Source of the DNA: Tubulanus polymorphus
Lineage: Eukaryota; Nemertea; Palaeonemertea; Tubulaniformes; Tubulanidae
Assembly: GCF_964204645.1 (NCBI RefSeq)
Contig: NC_134028.1
Span: forward strand, 25,642,153-25,706,152
Direction of reading: 5' to 3'
Length of the DNA: 64,000 nucleotides
In this document: piece by piece, positions 35,225 through 52,296 of the stretch
Layout: the number at the start of each line of letters is the position of its first letter
Numbering within the stretch: position 1 is the first letter of the stretch
Notes under the pieces: model-generated
Databases searched by the model: none
What the model saw: the letters and a program-made list of their open reading frames with translations, nothing else
Told to the model about the DNA's origin: nothing
Program-made: the position numbers and the translations under genes

Positions 35225-35250
35225 CTACGAGCAATCATGATTGCTCGTAG
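35225..35250. repeat. Perfect 26-bp palindrome
   Basis: The half-site CTACGAGCAATCA is followed directly by its exact reverse complement, with no spacer. The motif TTGCTCGTAGG also occurs alone near 61,491. Confidence 0.85.
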
Positions 35251-35704
35251 GTTGACTAGTCCAAAAATGGCCCTAAGACTGGTCTCGAACCTAAGCAATG
35301 ACTACGCAACTGGCTCCAGATCTTGAAGGTCAAGATCCTAGGGAAATTTCATACGCTGTTAAGACTTCTACCTGAAACTTCTAAATTGCCACTAGGTTTA
35401 GTAAATAAGAGTAAGCAGCAGTGAATGATTGGTGTAGCGTAGTTACGATGATGGGTTCTCAGAACACAATGAGCCATCAAAATATCACGCCTGCATGAAC
35501 GCGGCGGCAAGAAAACATTATTTATCCCGCGCAAAGAAATTACCGATCGTTTCCTGAATCAGAGATCGAAAGATAATAAAATGCGAATGTGACGTTCATG
35601 TTGATTAAAGTCTATGGCGGCTGAGACACTACACGCCGTCATATATCACTGCGTTACACACTGGACAGGTCGAATATACGATCAGAATTTACAATGATGT
35701 TTAA

Positions 35705-35825
35705 CAGGGTGGCGACTTTGCACCCATTTACAAATCCGCGAATACGCGGTCAATAACGCATCCAAATTCTCTTTAGAGTTTTCCAGCTTTTTGGTCAGAT
35801 TTGTAGAATTTTCCCTGATTTCCTG
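35705..35825 (+). repeat. Dispersed element D3, copy 2 (partial)
   Basis: Shares the GGTCAATAACGCATCCAAATT, GAGTTTTCCAGC and TTTTCCCTGATTTCC blocks with the copies at 33,115 and 50,640. It abuts the MITE-like element that begins at 35,822. Confidence 0.45.
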
Positions 35826-35987
35826 GGCCCGGTTTCACAGACTGAGTATCAAAGTTATCCTTAGGGGTAAATCCTCAATTTGGGTGACAACCACCATAGT
35901 AACAATGAGAAACCATGGTTATAACGGACAAATTTCAAAATGTTCCCAGGGACTATCTTTCTTCCACATCTATGAAACCCAGCCCTG
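35822..35987. mobile_element. MITE-like element with imperfect terminal inverted repeats
   Basis: It begins CCTGGGCCCGGTTTCACAGA and ends in the near complement TCTATGAAACCCAGCCCTGG. There is no coding capacity. Its termini resemble those of the CCCAGTTCCACAG family in the MELK introns, so it may be a relative. Confidence 0.4.
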
Positions 35988-36810
35988 GTTTTTCACATCA
36001 TTCAAAGTTCCATGATCAGATATATGGCCTTCAGAACGATTTCCGTTGATACAACCGAGGTCTAAATTTATTGAAAAAATCTAAGATCTACTTGCCCTAC
36101 ACATGCAGTCCGATTGGTGGGACAAGTCGAGTGGGAAAAAGGCTTTGAGACATAAAATTGCACTATAGCCCGGTGGACAAGGTATAATGATAACCTACTT
36201 GCCCGAATGAAAATAAACTTGTCCCGTGCAATTGGACAAGTGCTTAGATCGGACCCGGACTACGTAGTAATACAGGGTAATCCTCACCTTACTCAGACAA
36301 GGCCAAATCGGATTTTTGACTAAATCGGACAGAAACGAAATCATTTTTCTGACTTCCTAACGTAAGCCTATTTAGTTGTAAATGTAATACTTTATGGCTG
36401 AAAAATCAAAACGAGCGGAACTCAATTTTACCCCTCAAACGCTACAACAGGCGAGAGTTACAACCGAAGGTTGGTGTGGTCTCCTACCGCATTCAAAACA
36501 TATCGTTTGTACTTCAAGCTTGAATGCAGTGGTCACCATGAATAACATCAGTTCCCAGGGGTCAAAACATTCAACAAAAACTCGAATACAAAAATCGAAA
36601 TCTGAACACTGGTCTAAACGAGCCGCGATACGGTGGACAGTAGATACACACGTGTTCATCATCGATAAATAACATCGATTCAAATGTCGCCCTATTGTTT
36701 TTATAAGGTTGTATCCCGGTATCAGATGCTGGTCTATTGATGATCGCGTCCGATTCCCAAGACTCGACCATTGCGAAATTCACGACAACTGATACTCAGT
36801 CGGCCAGGTG

Positions 36811-36830
36811 ACAACAATACGTATTGTTGT
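36811..36830. repeat. Perfect 20-bp palindrome
   Basis: ACAACAATACGTATTGTTGT is its own reverse complement, centred on TACGTA. The two ACAAT half-sites resemble inverted SOX-type sites, but no function is shown. Confidence 0.8.
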
Positions 36831-36969
36831 AAAGCGCAACAATGTGTGTGTGTGAACTATTACGCCACGTGCCCGGATGAGAGACGCGTTTGGTGCCTGG
36901 ACTAAACCTGTCCGATTCTGTACCGACTACAAACCATCTACAAAATGTTTCACGGTGGCCACTTTTACC

Positions 36970-37125
36970 ACTTTTAAGATCAGTCTAAGTTCACATTGGT
37001 TCTATTGTCAGCTTAAGACCAGTCTAAGCTCATTTTGGTTCTATAATTAATCTAACAACGTAACACTTGTCTTAATTAATTTTGGTTCTATAACCAATCT
37101 AAAAACTAAAGACCAGCCTAAAGAT
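36970..37125 (+). repeat. Degenerate array related to the one at 33,950
   Basis: Three diverged copies of a unit with AAGACCAGTCTAAG followed by TTGGTTCTATAA. Confidence 0.5.
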
Positions 37126-38799
37126 TTGAGACTTTTTTTTTACTTAATCCACGACCGTGCAACCAACCCCGGGGTCTTTGAAATAACCACCTTCAAAAGC
37201 GGTTGCGATCAATTTTTCGTGCGACCGTTTTCGAGATTTTCACGACGACGATTTCCATTACGGGACGCACGCGCGACGAAGTGTAAGGAGACAAGATAAC
37301 AATAAACGATGCAAGTGTTCGTCACCGATAACAACTACAGATACTTCGCAATCGTTAAATGTTTTTCGAGAAGTTCGTATCGCTGCCCGTGCAAACGTGT
37401 CAGCGACGACGTGCTGAAATAATCTACCGGTGAATCTAACATCGATCGCCCGTGCGTTCAGTTAAACGACTGAGATTTCACTCTGAGTTCCAATCGTATA
37501 ATTATGACGTTCAGTTTAATGAACGCGGCGGAAATACGGCATCGGTCAACAAAAAAGAGAAGAGAAATTAAATTCAAATTTGTCATCGTGATAATTTCTC
37601 AACTTTCTTATCAGTGAGAAGACACCACCGTTGCTGTTTATTGATTCGTCCATAAGTGTTTTTTTACTTTCACACTGATCTACAATTACTGCGCGCAGAT
37701 TATGAAATGATCGAACAAGATTTGTGTTTCATAGATCAAGTGAGATCGAGTCAGGATCGCGCAAACATAGGTTCTACCACCGAGGAAGATTTTACAGATT
37801 TTTAATGCATTTCTGACCCAAATTTGGGCTCACCAGAAACATCAAACCAGACCCAACGAATCGCGATCTGGTCGAGGTCAGACCCAGCCGAATCATCTCT
37901 GTCTGATCACCGCTGAGAAGTACAGTCGTGATCAGTTACTTGCTGTTTGAAATTGTACAAAAATGCAATAATCACAACAAACTCTAACCGATGATTTACA
38001 CGAATATTATGTAAATTCCATTTACATTTTGTACCATGCAGGGCGACTTGCTAGACTTGTACAAGTCCAGGAATGGATTCAGGGCGACTTGTAAGACTTG
38101 TACAAGTCCATCAGATTTCGAGTGCCCTTTTTCTTTTTGTCAATGGCACATTTCAGTTCGGGAGCACACCCTATATTGCGTTTTTCGACATCGAAGTACC
38201 TTTTGGGATGTACTTCAAAATTGGCGTCTGCCCCCTGCTATGATTCCCGAATTCAAAATTAAAGCCCGTGTTTTATTCGGAGCAGCGGTGCAGGGTTAGT
38301 AGTCAGGCAGACGCTACGAGAATCAGATCGGTCGTATTTCTACATATTCCTCTCCGTTGTTTTTTCATTGTTTCGATTCTTCGTCAGTATTATATTATCG
38401 AGCGGGCTCGCGAGCGACCGGAGACCAGGGACGAGGATTGTTGATATTTTACGAGGTGGAAACGTAACCGAATTGCTCATTATTATGGCCGACTGGGGAC
38501 CGCGTTCGACGGAATCAGCATGGCGTGTTGGATGGAGATAATTTTCTTGGTTCGGTCACAGTCGGCTGATTCGCTATATCATTACGCGGGGGTAACAGTG
38601 ATGGATGACCCGTACATCACAGCGCGCCGCACACTGCTGCTGCTGCTGCTGCTCTGTGATATATCAACAAAAAGTGCGCCGGCGCAAATTGCAGTAGAGA
38701 GGATGTGAAAATCACCGAATCAGGATCGAAATAACGAATTGAGCAGAAAAATTATCAGCGGCAAGAATCGTACATAGTCATGTTTCAATTACTTAACAA

Positions 38800-38975
38800 A
38801 AAAATTCTGTAAATTCGACCGCCGATCACACATTATCTGTACTTCGATTTCCGATTTCAAAATGAAACCCCCTGTTTCACTCCCGGCAGGTGTGGTGGGT
38901 TTGTTAGGGACGCCATCAAATCAAATGAAATCTACCGATTAAATAGATAACGAGGTCAATCCCTATTTCAAGGTC
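38800..38975 (+). repeat. Dispersed element D2, copy 2
   Basis: Shares ordered blocks with 4,150-4,340 (GTAAATTC, CTGTACTTCGATTT, ATAGATAA) and with 53,571-53,793 (CCCGGCAGGTGTGGTGGGT-like block, then GGGACGCCATCAAA-like). Confidence 0.5.
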
Positions 38976-39639
38976 ACACATCAGCGAGAAACTCATTTCA
39001 CATAATGTCTACTTTCTGCTAATCGATGTGACTTGTTTTTTCTGTGTGATATTTTGCTAAAGCTTGGGGCTGCGGGAGGTACATACTTCATTTAGGTCTA
39101 TATCCGAAAAATACATCTATATCTCGTGGAGACGTTTCAACTTGCGGGATTTAGTCCCGATTCCCAGAATGTACTGAAATTTCACATCAATTTTATATCA
39201 GATTTTTTCGCAACGTCAACTGTTGTTCGTACATACATATCAACAGATATATGACCTCTTATAACCGGCCTAATTCGTTAATTGAACCGATATTTACCGA
39301 GATCAGGCGTGATAAACGTCGTCTAAACCGGATTAATCTGAAAGAACTTGAAGAAAACTTCCGCAATTCGAATTCGATACCGAACAATAAAACGATCCGC
39401 GATTCGACAAAAGCTGTCGGGTTTTTCTCGAACAATAATCCATCAAAAAATCAGAAATGAATACGTTATAATCGAATATGTGAATATTTCATCGTGATTT
39501 GAGGAAGGAGGTTTTTCTTCGAATTGTGACGATGTTTATTCGCGGAAATAAGACGAAGCTGAAGTTTACCGAGGGCGACCGCCGTGACGCGACATCTCAA
39601 ACATGCTGATCACTAGTTTAATTAGAGTGTTAGAAAATT

Positions 39640-40170
39640 CAGCCAGGGCTAAAAAAAATGATGCCTTGTTTCTCGTTTCTGCTCAGCTTAAAAAGTTGAC
39701 CGTACTAAGAACAGTTATCCACTCAACAAACTGAGCTAACCTCACATGACTACATACAATACTTTCTATAAAGATCATGATGAAGCTAAACATAACGGAT
39801 ATCATGTTCAATTTGTTGTATAAACGAATAAACATCTTCTTCACGAGGAGTCACTAATCATCTTCAGGAGGAGTCAATAATCATCTTCAGGAGTAGTCAA
39901 TAATCATCTTCAGGAGGAGTCAATAATCATCTTCAGGAGGAGTCAATAATCATCTTCAGGAGGAGTCAATAATCATTGTCAGGAGGAGTCAATAATCATT
40001 GTCAGGAGGAGTCAATAATCATTGTCAGGAGGAGTCAATAATCATCTTCAATACTGATGTCATCCTCAAGAGTCAATAGTCATTAGCTATAGCAATGATC
40101 TGATTACAAATTTAATTGCAGTTTTTAAGAGAAACAAGGTATCAATTTTCTTTAGCCTAATCTGGGTTTT
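39640..40170 (+). mobile_element. Dispersed element D1, copy carrying a tandem array
   Basis: The outer parts (39,640-39,800 and about 40,100-40,170) match 58,592-58,815 block by block: GCTAAAAAAAATGAT-CCTTGTTTC, TTCTGCT-AGCTTAAAA-GTTGACC, ATCATGAT-AAGCTAA, then GAGAAAC-AGGTATCA and TTTAGCC. Between them this copy carries a 23-bp tandem array that the other copy lacks. No coding capacity was seen. Confidence 0.5.
39849..40050 (+). repeat. Tandem array, 23-bp unit, about 8 copies
   Basis: The unit begins AGTCAATAATCATCTTCAGG and repeats every 23 bases (39,872, 39,895, 39,918 and on). The last few units carry ATTGTC in place of ATCTTC, a higher-order variant. Confidence 0.85.
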
Positions 40171-40914
40171 TTGTCCATTGACAGGGAATTAACGAAGCAA
40201 AGAAAAAAAAACGCAAACATTTTTTTTTTCAAATTTCATTCTCGTAGTAGAATGCTTAATGTTTAACGACGTTCACCACGCGAGGAACAGTTTTGACAAC
40301 TGGAACTAAATGGAGCCGAACGAACGGAGAAAACCACAATGAAAACATCATCAAATTCAACTGAAAAACGTCGCACAAACCAGCATTCGACGTTCTCCGC
40401 CAGTCACGCACCGGTGAACGTTGTTTTCTTAGCATTGTTGTGTCATCGCCGTCGACGACGACTCGGTAGCTAAGAACGCGCGCGCGCGACGCGGGGCCGC
40501 CCCGTCCGAAAGAAATATACGAGACAGGAAGCAAAACAGTTCGGCGCTTAATTACAAACGCGAGCGGTTTAACGACGAATTTCGCGAAGGAAGTCGAACC
40601 ACATTCAAAACAAACTGGTTACAGTCAAATCGGCTACGGTTTACGAGCAGGTAGAAAAACAAGAGTGAATCGACATCCTACGAGCAAACAACGAACGTGA
40701 TTTATGAGGCTTTATATGAAATATAAATCATGAAAATGTAACAATCACAACAAACCCGAACCAACCCCGCAACGCATTAATTTCAGGATCGTAGAAATAA
40801 TAGGCTTCATTATCGTTGTAACGTTTGATGAAACACTCAATCAATGTTATAGATATAATATTAAAAAGTATTCGCGAAGATGACTCCTGTAGATGACTTT
40901 ATAGACTCGAGTCG

Positions 40915-41195
40915 TGAAGATGACTTCAGTATTCCTGAAGATGACTTCAGTATTCCTGAAGATGACTACTGACTCCTGAAGATGACTTCAGTATTCCTGA
41001 AGATGACTTCAGTATTCCTGAAGATGACTTCAGTATTCCCGAAGATGACTTCAGTATTCCCGAAGATGACTTCAGTATTCCCGAAGATGACTTCAGTATT
41101 CCCGAAGATGACTTCAGTATTCCCGAAGATGACTTCAGTATTCCTGAAGATGACTTCAGTATTCCTGAAGATGACTTCAGTATTCCTGAAAATGA
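40915..41195 (+). repeat. Tandem array, 21-bp unit, about 12 copies
   Basis: The unit holds GAAGATGACTTCAGTATTCC plus one base. Copies come in blocks that end in CCT or CCC. It is translatable in frame (MTSVF-L/P-K repeats), but only because 21 is a multiple of three. A degenerate continuation runs to about 41,370. Its CCTGAAGATGA core is the reverse complement of the core in the 39,849 array. Confidence 0.85.
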
Positions 41196-43450
41196 CTATT
41201 GACTCTTAAAGATGACTTCACTAATCCTGATGATGATCATTGACTCCTCCTGAAGATGACTTCAGTACCAGTATTTCTGAAAATGTCTTTTGACTATTGA
41301 CGACTTTGGTAATCAATGCAGAAGATGACAATGGACTCTTGAAGATGACTTTGACTCCTGAAGATGTCAGAAGAACAAATAAAACATGAGCTTAAGAAAA
41401 CATTTCAAACTCGTTTTTCTTTCTCATTTTGGGATTTTATATCATTCTATATTTTCATTTCAAAACTCCCTAAACTAGTAACTGGACGCGGGAGAGAATG
41501 GAAAATTGAAAAGCTAAATGATTTGATTGTTTAGTCTGCAGGACATAACCAAACTGAGAACAATCCCGATGATAAAGATAAGATATCAGTGCGGGTTTAA
41601 TCATCGAGTTCCTAAAACAATTATCATTACGAAATAAAAGATGAAGAGATTAGACTTGTATCTTTAAAATGAGCGACAACACGACCGACCGAGACATGCA
41701 CGCTACAACAAAGCGCATCCCGGCGACCGTCGAAAAATGTATAAATCAGATTTAATTGTTGCATGACCGCAAAACCGAACATTCGCTAGTGACATCAACT
41801 GGCGTCAGTTAGACGGCCGCGCGAGGTTATCCGATATCGGATTTTAAATAATCCTCTTCGAAATCTCAATCACGTTAATATCATCAGATTTATCATATTA
41901 TTATCGGTCACTTCATCGAAAACGTTTAGATCTCGTTGTCCGTCTACGTGATGTGATAGTTTTCGATTATCGTTTTGTTTCTAGAAACCGTTTGAAATGT
42001 GCTTAATTCGGGGTTAATTGCTTTAACCCTTTCAGAGCTGGCGATAACGTGCACATTTTTAAAAATTCCACCCTAGTGTGTTGAATAGCAGGCATACGGC
42101 TATAGTATGTCTACGGGCTGCGCGGTGTATCATTAGTTACTAATATTTAACTGTGTTTGAATGGTAAAGCCCAAGCTCCAGCCCGAGCCCAAATCACATA
42201 CTGGTAAGCGTTTTTAGCGTAGAGTAATTGTTTCCAATGGTGCGAAACCTGGTTTTAGCCCTTCCAAAACGCCGGGGTAGGCCTGAAACTAACTTCAGCA
42301 TGCGTCAAACTGATAGCCTGTAAATGCTAACCGAGTGATTTACACACTCTTATTAATAAACACTGGCTAAAACTGATTTTGGTCTGGTGGTCAGGGTCGG
42401 TCATCTCCACGTTGTTACTCATTTCTAGGAAGACCCACTAACTGAACAGCTTTCAGTTTAAAAACTCCTGCAACAAAACCTCAGTCCTTTAAATGAATAG
42501 ATAATCACAAGACGGACATTATCGACCGCATAGAATATAAATCAAACCGCGAACGGCAATAGCGTTCATAATCAGTTTCATAAACATATTAAACGGCCAG
42601 TAATCGAGGCTAACAGATTTTTTTCACCGCGGTAAATGTCTCCCAGAAGGATCGTAGATTTATCAGAGGGTGAGCGAGCGAGCGTACGACGCGCACTGTC
42701 CGTCCGCGCTAATGTCTACGATGTGCACGTACGTGTAAAAAACACAAATTAAACCAATTTACAAATAAAAGACTCGTTTCTAGATGGATAAAGTCGACGT
42801 ACATCTGGCCGGATCGGTCTAACCGAAATCACCATCGTTTAAACGCATTTAAAATCCTAACGGGACGGACCGCCGCACCCGAGGGAACTATACTGGACAG
42901 TCGCACTCTAGGGAACTATACTCGGCACCGACCAGCCCGACAATCTTGACGATCAATTCGTTTTTGCCCGGCTCTGATTGTCCGGCCACTTGATCCGCAA
43001 TTCACTATTGTTCTCGTCACAATAAAAGCTCTTTAAACGCTAATCCGTTATTTAGATACAAACGCAGATAATTCTTTTAAAGGTTTCATTTACTCGATCG
43101 ATCGATGTTTACCGATGAAAAACAGTTTTTGATGATGAGGTTCCACTCCGCGCTCCTCAAAGGTTTTTCGTGACCACAAGATACGCATTGCAGATAATAA
43201 GATCGTCTTTAGTTATTGATACCGAATGAGGTTTTATTTTTATTTCTCCAGTTTTTATCATTAACTATATCTAATATTTGCAGACCGATTTATGAGATAA
43301 ACAATTGAAAAAAAAATAACGGCTTAACGCAAAGAAATTCAGCGAAACCAACAAATTCTCGGATTCTAGAAATATTGCTTACAGTACAGTACTTCATATA
43401 GGGTTCTTACCGATCAGAGAATTCCCGATATTGACCTAACCCCTGACCAG

Positions 43451-43660
43451 AAACTCCCGTATCAAATTACAGGATATACTCAGCGAGGGCGTTTTTTAAC
43501 AAGAGGTTCCTAATGCCACTTGTCACCAGCAAGACAAACAAGACACCAAAAATTCAAACTCCCGTATCAAATTACAGGATATACTCAGCGAGGGCTGTTT
43601 CTTATCAAGAGGTTCCTTGTGCCATTTGTCACCAGGAAGACAAACGAGACACCAAAACTT
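43451..43660 (+). repeat. Tandem duplication, 105-bp unit x2
   Basis: AAACTCCCGTATCAAATTAC starts at 43,451 and again at 43,556. The copies differ by a few substitutions and small indels. Confidence 0.85.
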
Positions 43661-44993
43661 AAAATTCCTTGACTTATCCCTGATTTTCAAGAGGAGTAAA
43701 AATTTCTTAATTTTCCCTGATCTGTAAGAACCTGGTTTCAACAATAATCAATGGAAATTTAAACTCATTAGTAAACAGATCTGAATAGTCAGTAAGCAGA
43801 TGCCTGAAGGCACTTAAAAGCCGACCAATGAACATCACTTTGTCGTTTTTAAAAACGCGAACAGCTTGACCACAACATTGATGGTAATGAGTGACACAAG
43901 TGTATGATAATGACACATAGAGATTATCTATTGAATATTGTATCGATGAACCACCTACTGATTGAACACCTGTCTCAGGTATCAATTAGGTCTCCAGCCA
44001 TGTGCTCAATAGAACGAACACTGACTCTCTAATCTGTAATCTGACGTTAGCGATGAACAATAGATTTTCGGTAATATTTTCTCATCGAGCGTTGACTATA
44101 GGTTTTTTACATGATTTGGTTAAGCTTCAAAACTTCCACATAATCGTGAAAAGAACTATCTTCGAAACTTTATCTTTCAAAAACTTTCGGGGTCATTTTG
44201 TGTAATTTTCATCCTTGCCACTCTGATTACACTGAAGAATCTCAATTGAAAACACAATTTCCTATTGGTATCTCGAAATATTTTGTAGATTCCGGGAATC
44301 CAAAGCCAAGTATTCTAACCTTAAATAATATAAAAACTTATCGCCAACATTAAGGGCGCAGTGCAAAAAAAATCACTATTTTGTGGTTGTGAAAAAAATC
44401 ATCATCCCGACTAATTTTCCTAATGAATCGGGCCGATTTATTTTAGCTATTTTTGCTATTGTTTTTACGATTCGTGACAGCGACACGATATCGACTAATC
44501 TAAAAGGCTAATTCCCATGATTTGCGATTCATTTTAATAACCGGAGAGAGACATAAGCAGCAGCAGCAGCGGCGGCGACAACACCCGCAAACAATCATCA
44601 ACACAGTCGACATAGTGATTTCATTATTTATTCATCGCAATGATCAAATCGCTCGCGCTCTCTCTCTCTCTCGCGCGCTGAGAGACGGATTTGAAATGAT
44701 TGAAAATCATAACCCACACGAATCACGAGAAGAGACGGGTCAGGGACCATTCATTCATTACGTACGCATGAAATTCTAATATTTGCACGTGAGCATACGT
44801 TCATTTAGAGCCATGCCCCTGCGTAACCTATGTACGGAAAAATGTATATCGTCAATATGAACAATCCGTCTGACATAACTTCAATACCGATTTTAATCTG
44901 AAAAGAAAAACTGTTACGAGCATTTAGAATTCGGTCTCAGAAATTTCTCATACAATAGTAGTCATAATAGCATGCGTAGGTACAACATATCAT

Positions 44994-45350
44994 TTGACCC
45001 TCCTCGTCGTACAAGTACGCAGCGGAAATAACCCTCACCCGCCCCAATGTGCGTACGTAATAAATGAACGGTCCCTCACACGGAGAAAACGATGCATCGA
45101 ACAATCGTCAATAATAAATGACGACAGACGCTTAGCAAATTATTACATACAATTTGGTAATGACCTGATAGCAGCGATACGCATGCGAGCTGAACGCACA
45201 CGGCAGAAAAATACTAAAACACGCCACCATAATAATAACAATAACAATAATGAAACGTTTCAACGAGAAAAAAATAGAAAATCATTTTTAGAAAAGGTAT
45301 TAAATTCAATACGGCGAAAGATAATAGAAAATCTATTATTTTTTCTGTAG
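44994..45350 (+). CDS. Unassigned 118-codon open frame without an upstream ATG
   Basis: The frame is open to TAG at 45,348-45,350 but has no ATG before its middle, so if coding it would be a terminal exon of an unseen transcript (possible acceptors near 45,017-45,022). It contains DRRLANYYIQFGNDLIAAIR, loosely like a BH3 helix, an N-run, and a K/R-rich, hydrophobic end (SIRRKIIENLLFFL). No family is recognised with confidence. It may be chance. Confidence 0.15.
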   Translation: MTLLVVQVRSGNNPHPPQCAYVINERSLTRRKRCIEQSSIINDDRRLANYYIQFGNDLIAAIRMRAERTRQKNTKTRHHNNNNNNNETFQREKNRKSFLEKVLNSIRRKIIENLLFFL

Positions 45351-45452
45351 CGTTTCTATTGATATTAAAATCTAGCCGGGAAATTAAATAGCATTTTCAA
45401 CATCTAAATATCGAGATCGACAAGACATGAAAATCAGTCGGATCTTACGGAT

Positions 45453-45564
45453 CAAATCAATCAGTAATCAACAGTAAGACCCTCAGTAACATCTTTCATT
45501 TTTCTGTTCAAATTAATCAGTAATCAACAGTACGACCCTCAGTAACATCTGTCATATTTCTATA
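45453..45564 (+). repeat. Tandem duplication, 56-bp unit x2
   Basis: CAAATCAATCAGTAATCAAC at 45,453 recurs as CAAATTAATCAGTAATCAAC at 45,509, with the following ACCCTCAGTAACATCT shared. Confidence 0.85.
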
Positions 45565-46001
45565 TGCATCAAATAAATCGAATCAATATTTCTCGTAATG
45601 CAGTAACAAATACTGAAAATCAGAAACAGTTGGCAGCTCTTGGTTAGTATTTCAGAGCACTTGGCACACCTGTAAATACCGATAAATTTCATTACCGCAG
45701 TTTTTGGTGACACTGCGTTAAACAGAAATGCTCAGTTCATCCACAGTGCCAAACATGTATATTTCTGTGATACGGGTTTTTCCTAAATCAATCCCCTTGG
45801 CATATTTTGGCAACGGGGGCATACATGACTTCTCGAGTGGCAGTGATCATGTAACATTAAACGAATGAAGCCTCAAATTTAGATCTACAATGCTGCCACC
45901 TTACGGTAAAATCTTGAACCAAAACTAAAACATCAACAGCCAGATGTATCAGGCAACATGGAAAACACTTTAAAACTATAAACCATAAATACAGTAAACC
46001 C

Positions 46002-46007
46002 TTTATT
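46002..46007 (-). terminator. Polyadenylation signal for MELK
   Basis: AATAAA on the - strand begins only 5 bases after the TAG stop (46,013-46,015). If used, the 3' UTR would be very short. No other canonical signal was noted close by. Confidence 0.45.
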
Positions 46008-46012
46008 CTTAC

Positions 46013-51434
<5,422 letters not shown>

Positions 51435-52296
51435 CTTAATTCTTGTTATCTACAAAACAAATATGATTGAAATTGAATTCGTGCCATGTCTTTAAAGTGT
51501 AGCAGTTACTCAGTGATTTCCAGGGCAGGCAAAAAAGGAATGTCAAGCAAGGACCCTCTTTGGACTTAGCTTTTGAGTTAGGCCCTAATTAGGCAAACTG
51601 ACTTAATTAACTACCTTTTGGTTCCCTTAAGATAATGTTTACTGTTCAAGGTGTAAAACTGATGAACTACAATGATTTAAACTAAAAACGAGCAAGTTTT
51701 ATTGCTAAAAACGGCTTTTAAAACATGTTCGATATTCGCGAGAAGCCGCTTTTCTTCAAAAGTTGAAAATCACTTCCGCGTTCAAATTTGGCACCCTTCA
51801 GAAATAGAGGCAAAACTAAACTGCTTTTCTGAAAAGCAGTATAAAACATTGGATTAAAGGGATTTAAATAAATAAAATATTCATATTCAAGAAATTGGAA
51901 AATAACGCAAAAATATATAGAAATTTTCTATGTTTGATATATAAAAAACATTTTTATCTATCATCTCTTTTATTTTGTTATTTAGATTTGCCTGGTTGGC
52001 ACATAAAGGAGTACTCCGATTATCGGATTAGCCCCGCCAGGTACCCGCACAGCGCAACCACGAAATTCAATATACATTTTATTGTACAAAACTAATAAGG
52101 GTCTCCCAGGTTCGAACCCGGTCCTGCTGTCTATTCAGGGTCTAATTCCGTTCATCCGCATTAGTCTTTGTTCGCAAATCGCTCACAGGTCTTATGTATC
52201 AGTTTCCAGTCGGTGATTGTTGTCAATAAATTAAATTTGAGTTTTCGGTTAAAGCGAAATGCAATATCCGAGATTATTGCTCCACACTCAGTCAAC
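51435..52296. promoter_or_regulatory. Shared head-to-head promoter region of MELK (-) and the S/K/R-rich gene (+)
   Basis: 862 bases separate the two start codons. Candidate sites on the MELK side are TTCGCGAGAA at 51,735-51,744 (E2F-like), CACTTCCGCG at 51,771-51,780 (ETS type) and TTCAAA at 51,781-51,786 (the CHR-type TTTGAA on the MELK strand). A B-box-like GGTTCGAACCC near 52,111 may be SINE debris. No TATA box is convincing. Motif-level evidence only. Confidence 0.4.

Larger units (their letters stand above)
29840..39640. other. Intergenic DNA, proximal part
   Basis: No supported gene on either strand; open frames are short and domain-free. It contains degenerate arrays (about 31,970-32,200, 33,950-34,345 and 36,970-37,125), D3 repeat copies (33,115-33,390 and 35,700-35,825), a MITE-like element (35,822-35,987), perfect palindromes (35,225-35,250 and 36,811-36,830) and a D2 copy (38,800-38,975). 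Confidence 0.5.
41380..46000. other. Intergenic DNA, distal part, up to the MELK 3' end
   Basis: No supported gene. It holds a 105-bp tandem duplication (43,451-43,660), a 56-bp duplication (45,453-45,564), short CAG/CGG and CT runs near 44,560-44,690, and an open frame at 44,994-45,350 listed separately. Confidence 0.5.

Noticed and set aside
36394-36672. 92-codon + strand frame in the intergenic region
   Set aside because: No domain, both strands open, no splice or poly(A) context.
39251-39460. 69-codon + strand frame starting MTSYNRPNSLIEPIF
   Set aside because: The composition is passable but it stands alone between repeats, matches no family I know and has no supporting signals; listing it as a gene would be a guess.
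40982-41209. Open frame coding for repeated MTSVF-L/P-K units
   Set aside because: It is the 21-bp minisatellite read in one frame; a unit divisible by three gives an open frame automatically.
52100-52135. Possible tRNA gene at GGTTCGAACCC
   Set aside because: Only a T-arm-like piece is present, its stem is mismatched, and no A box, anticodon arm or acceptor stem can be formed upstream.
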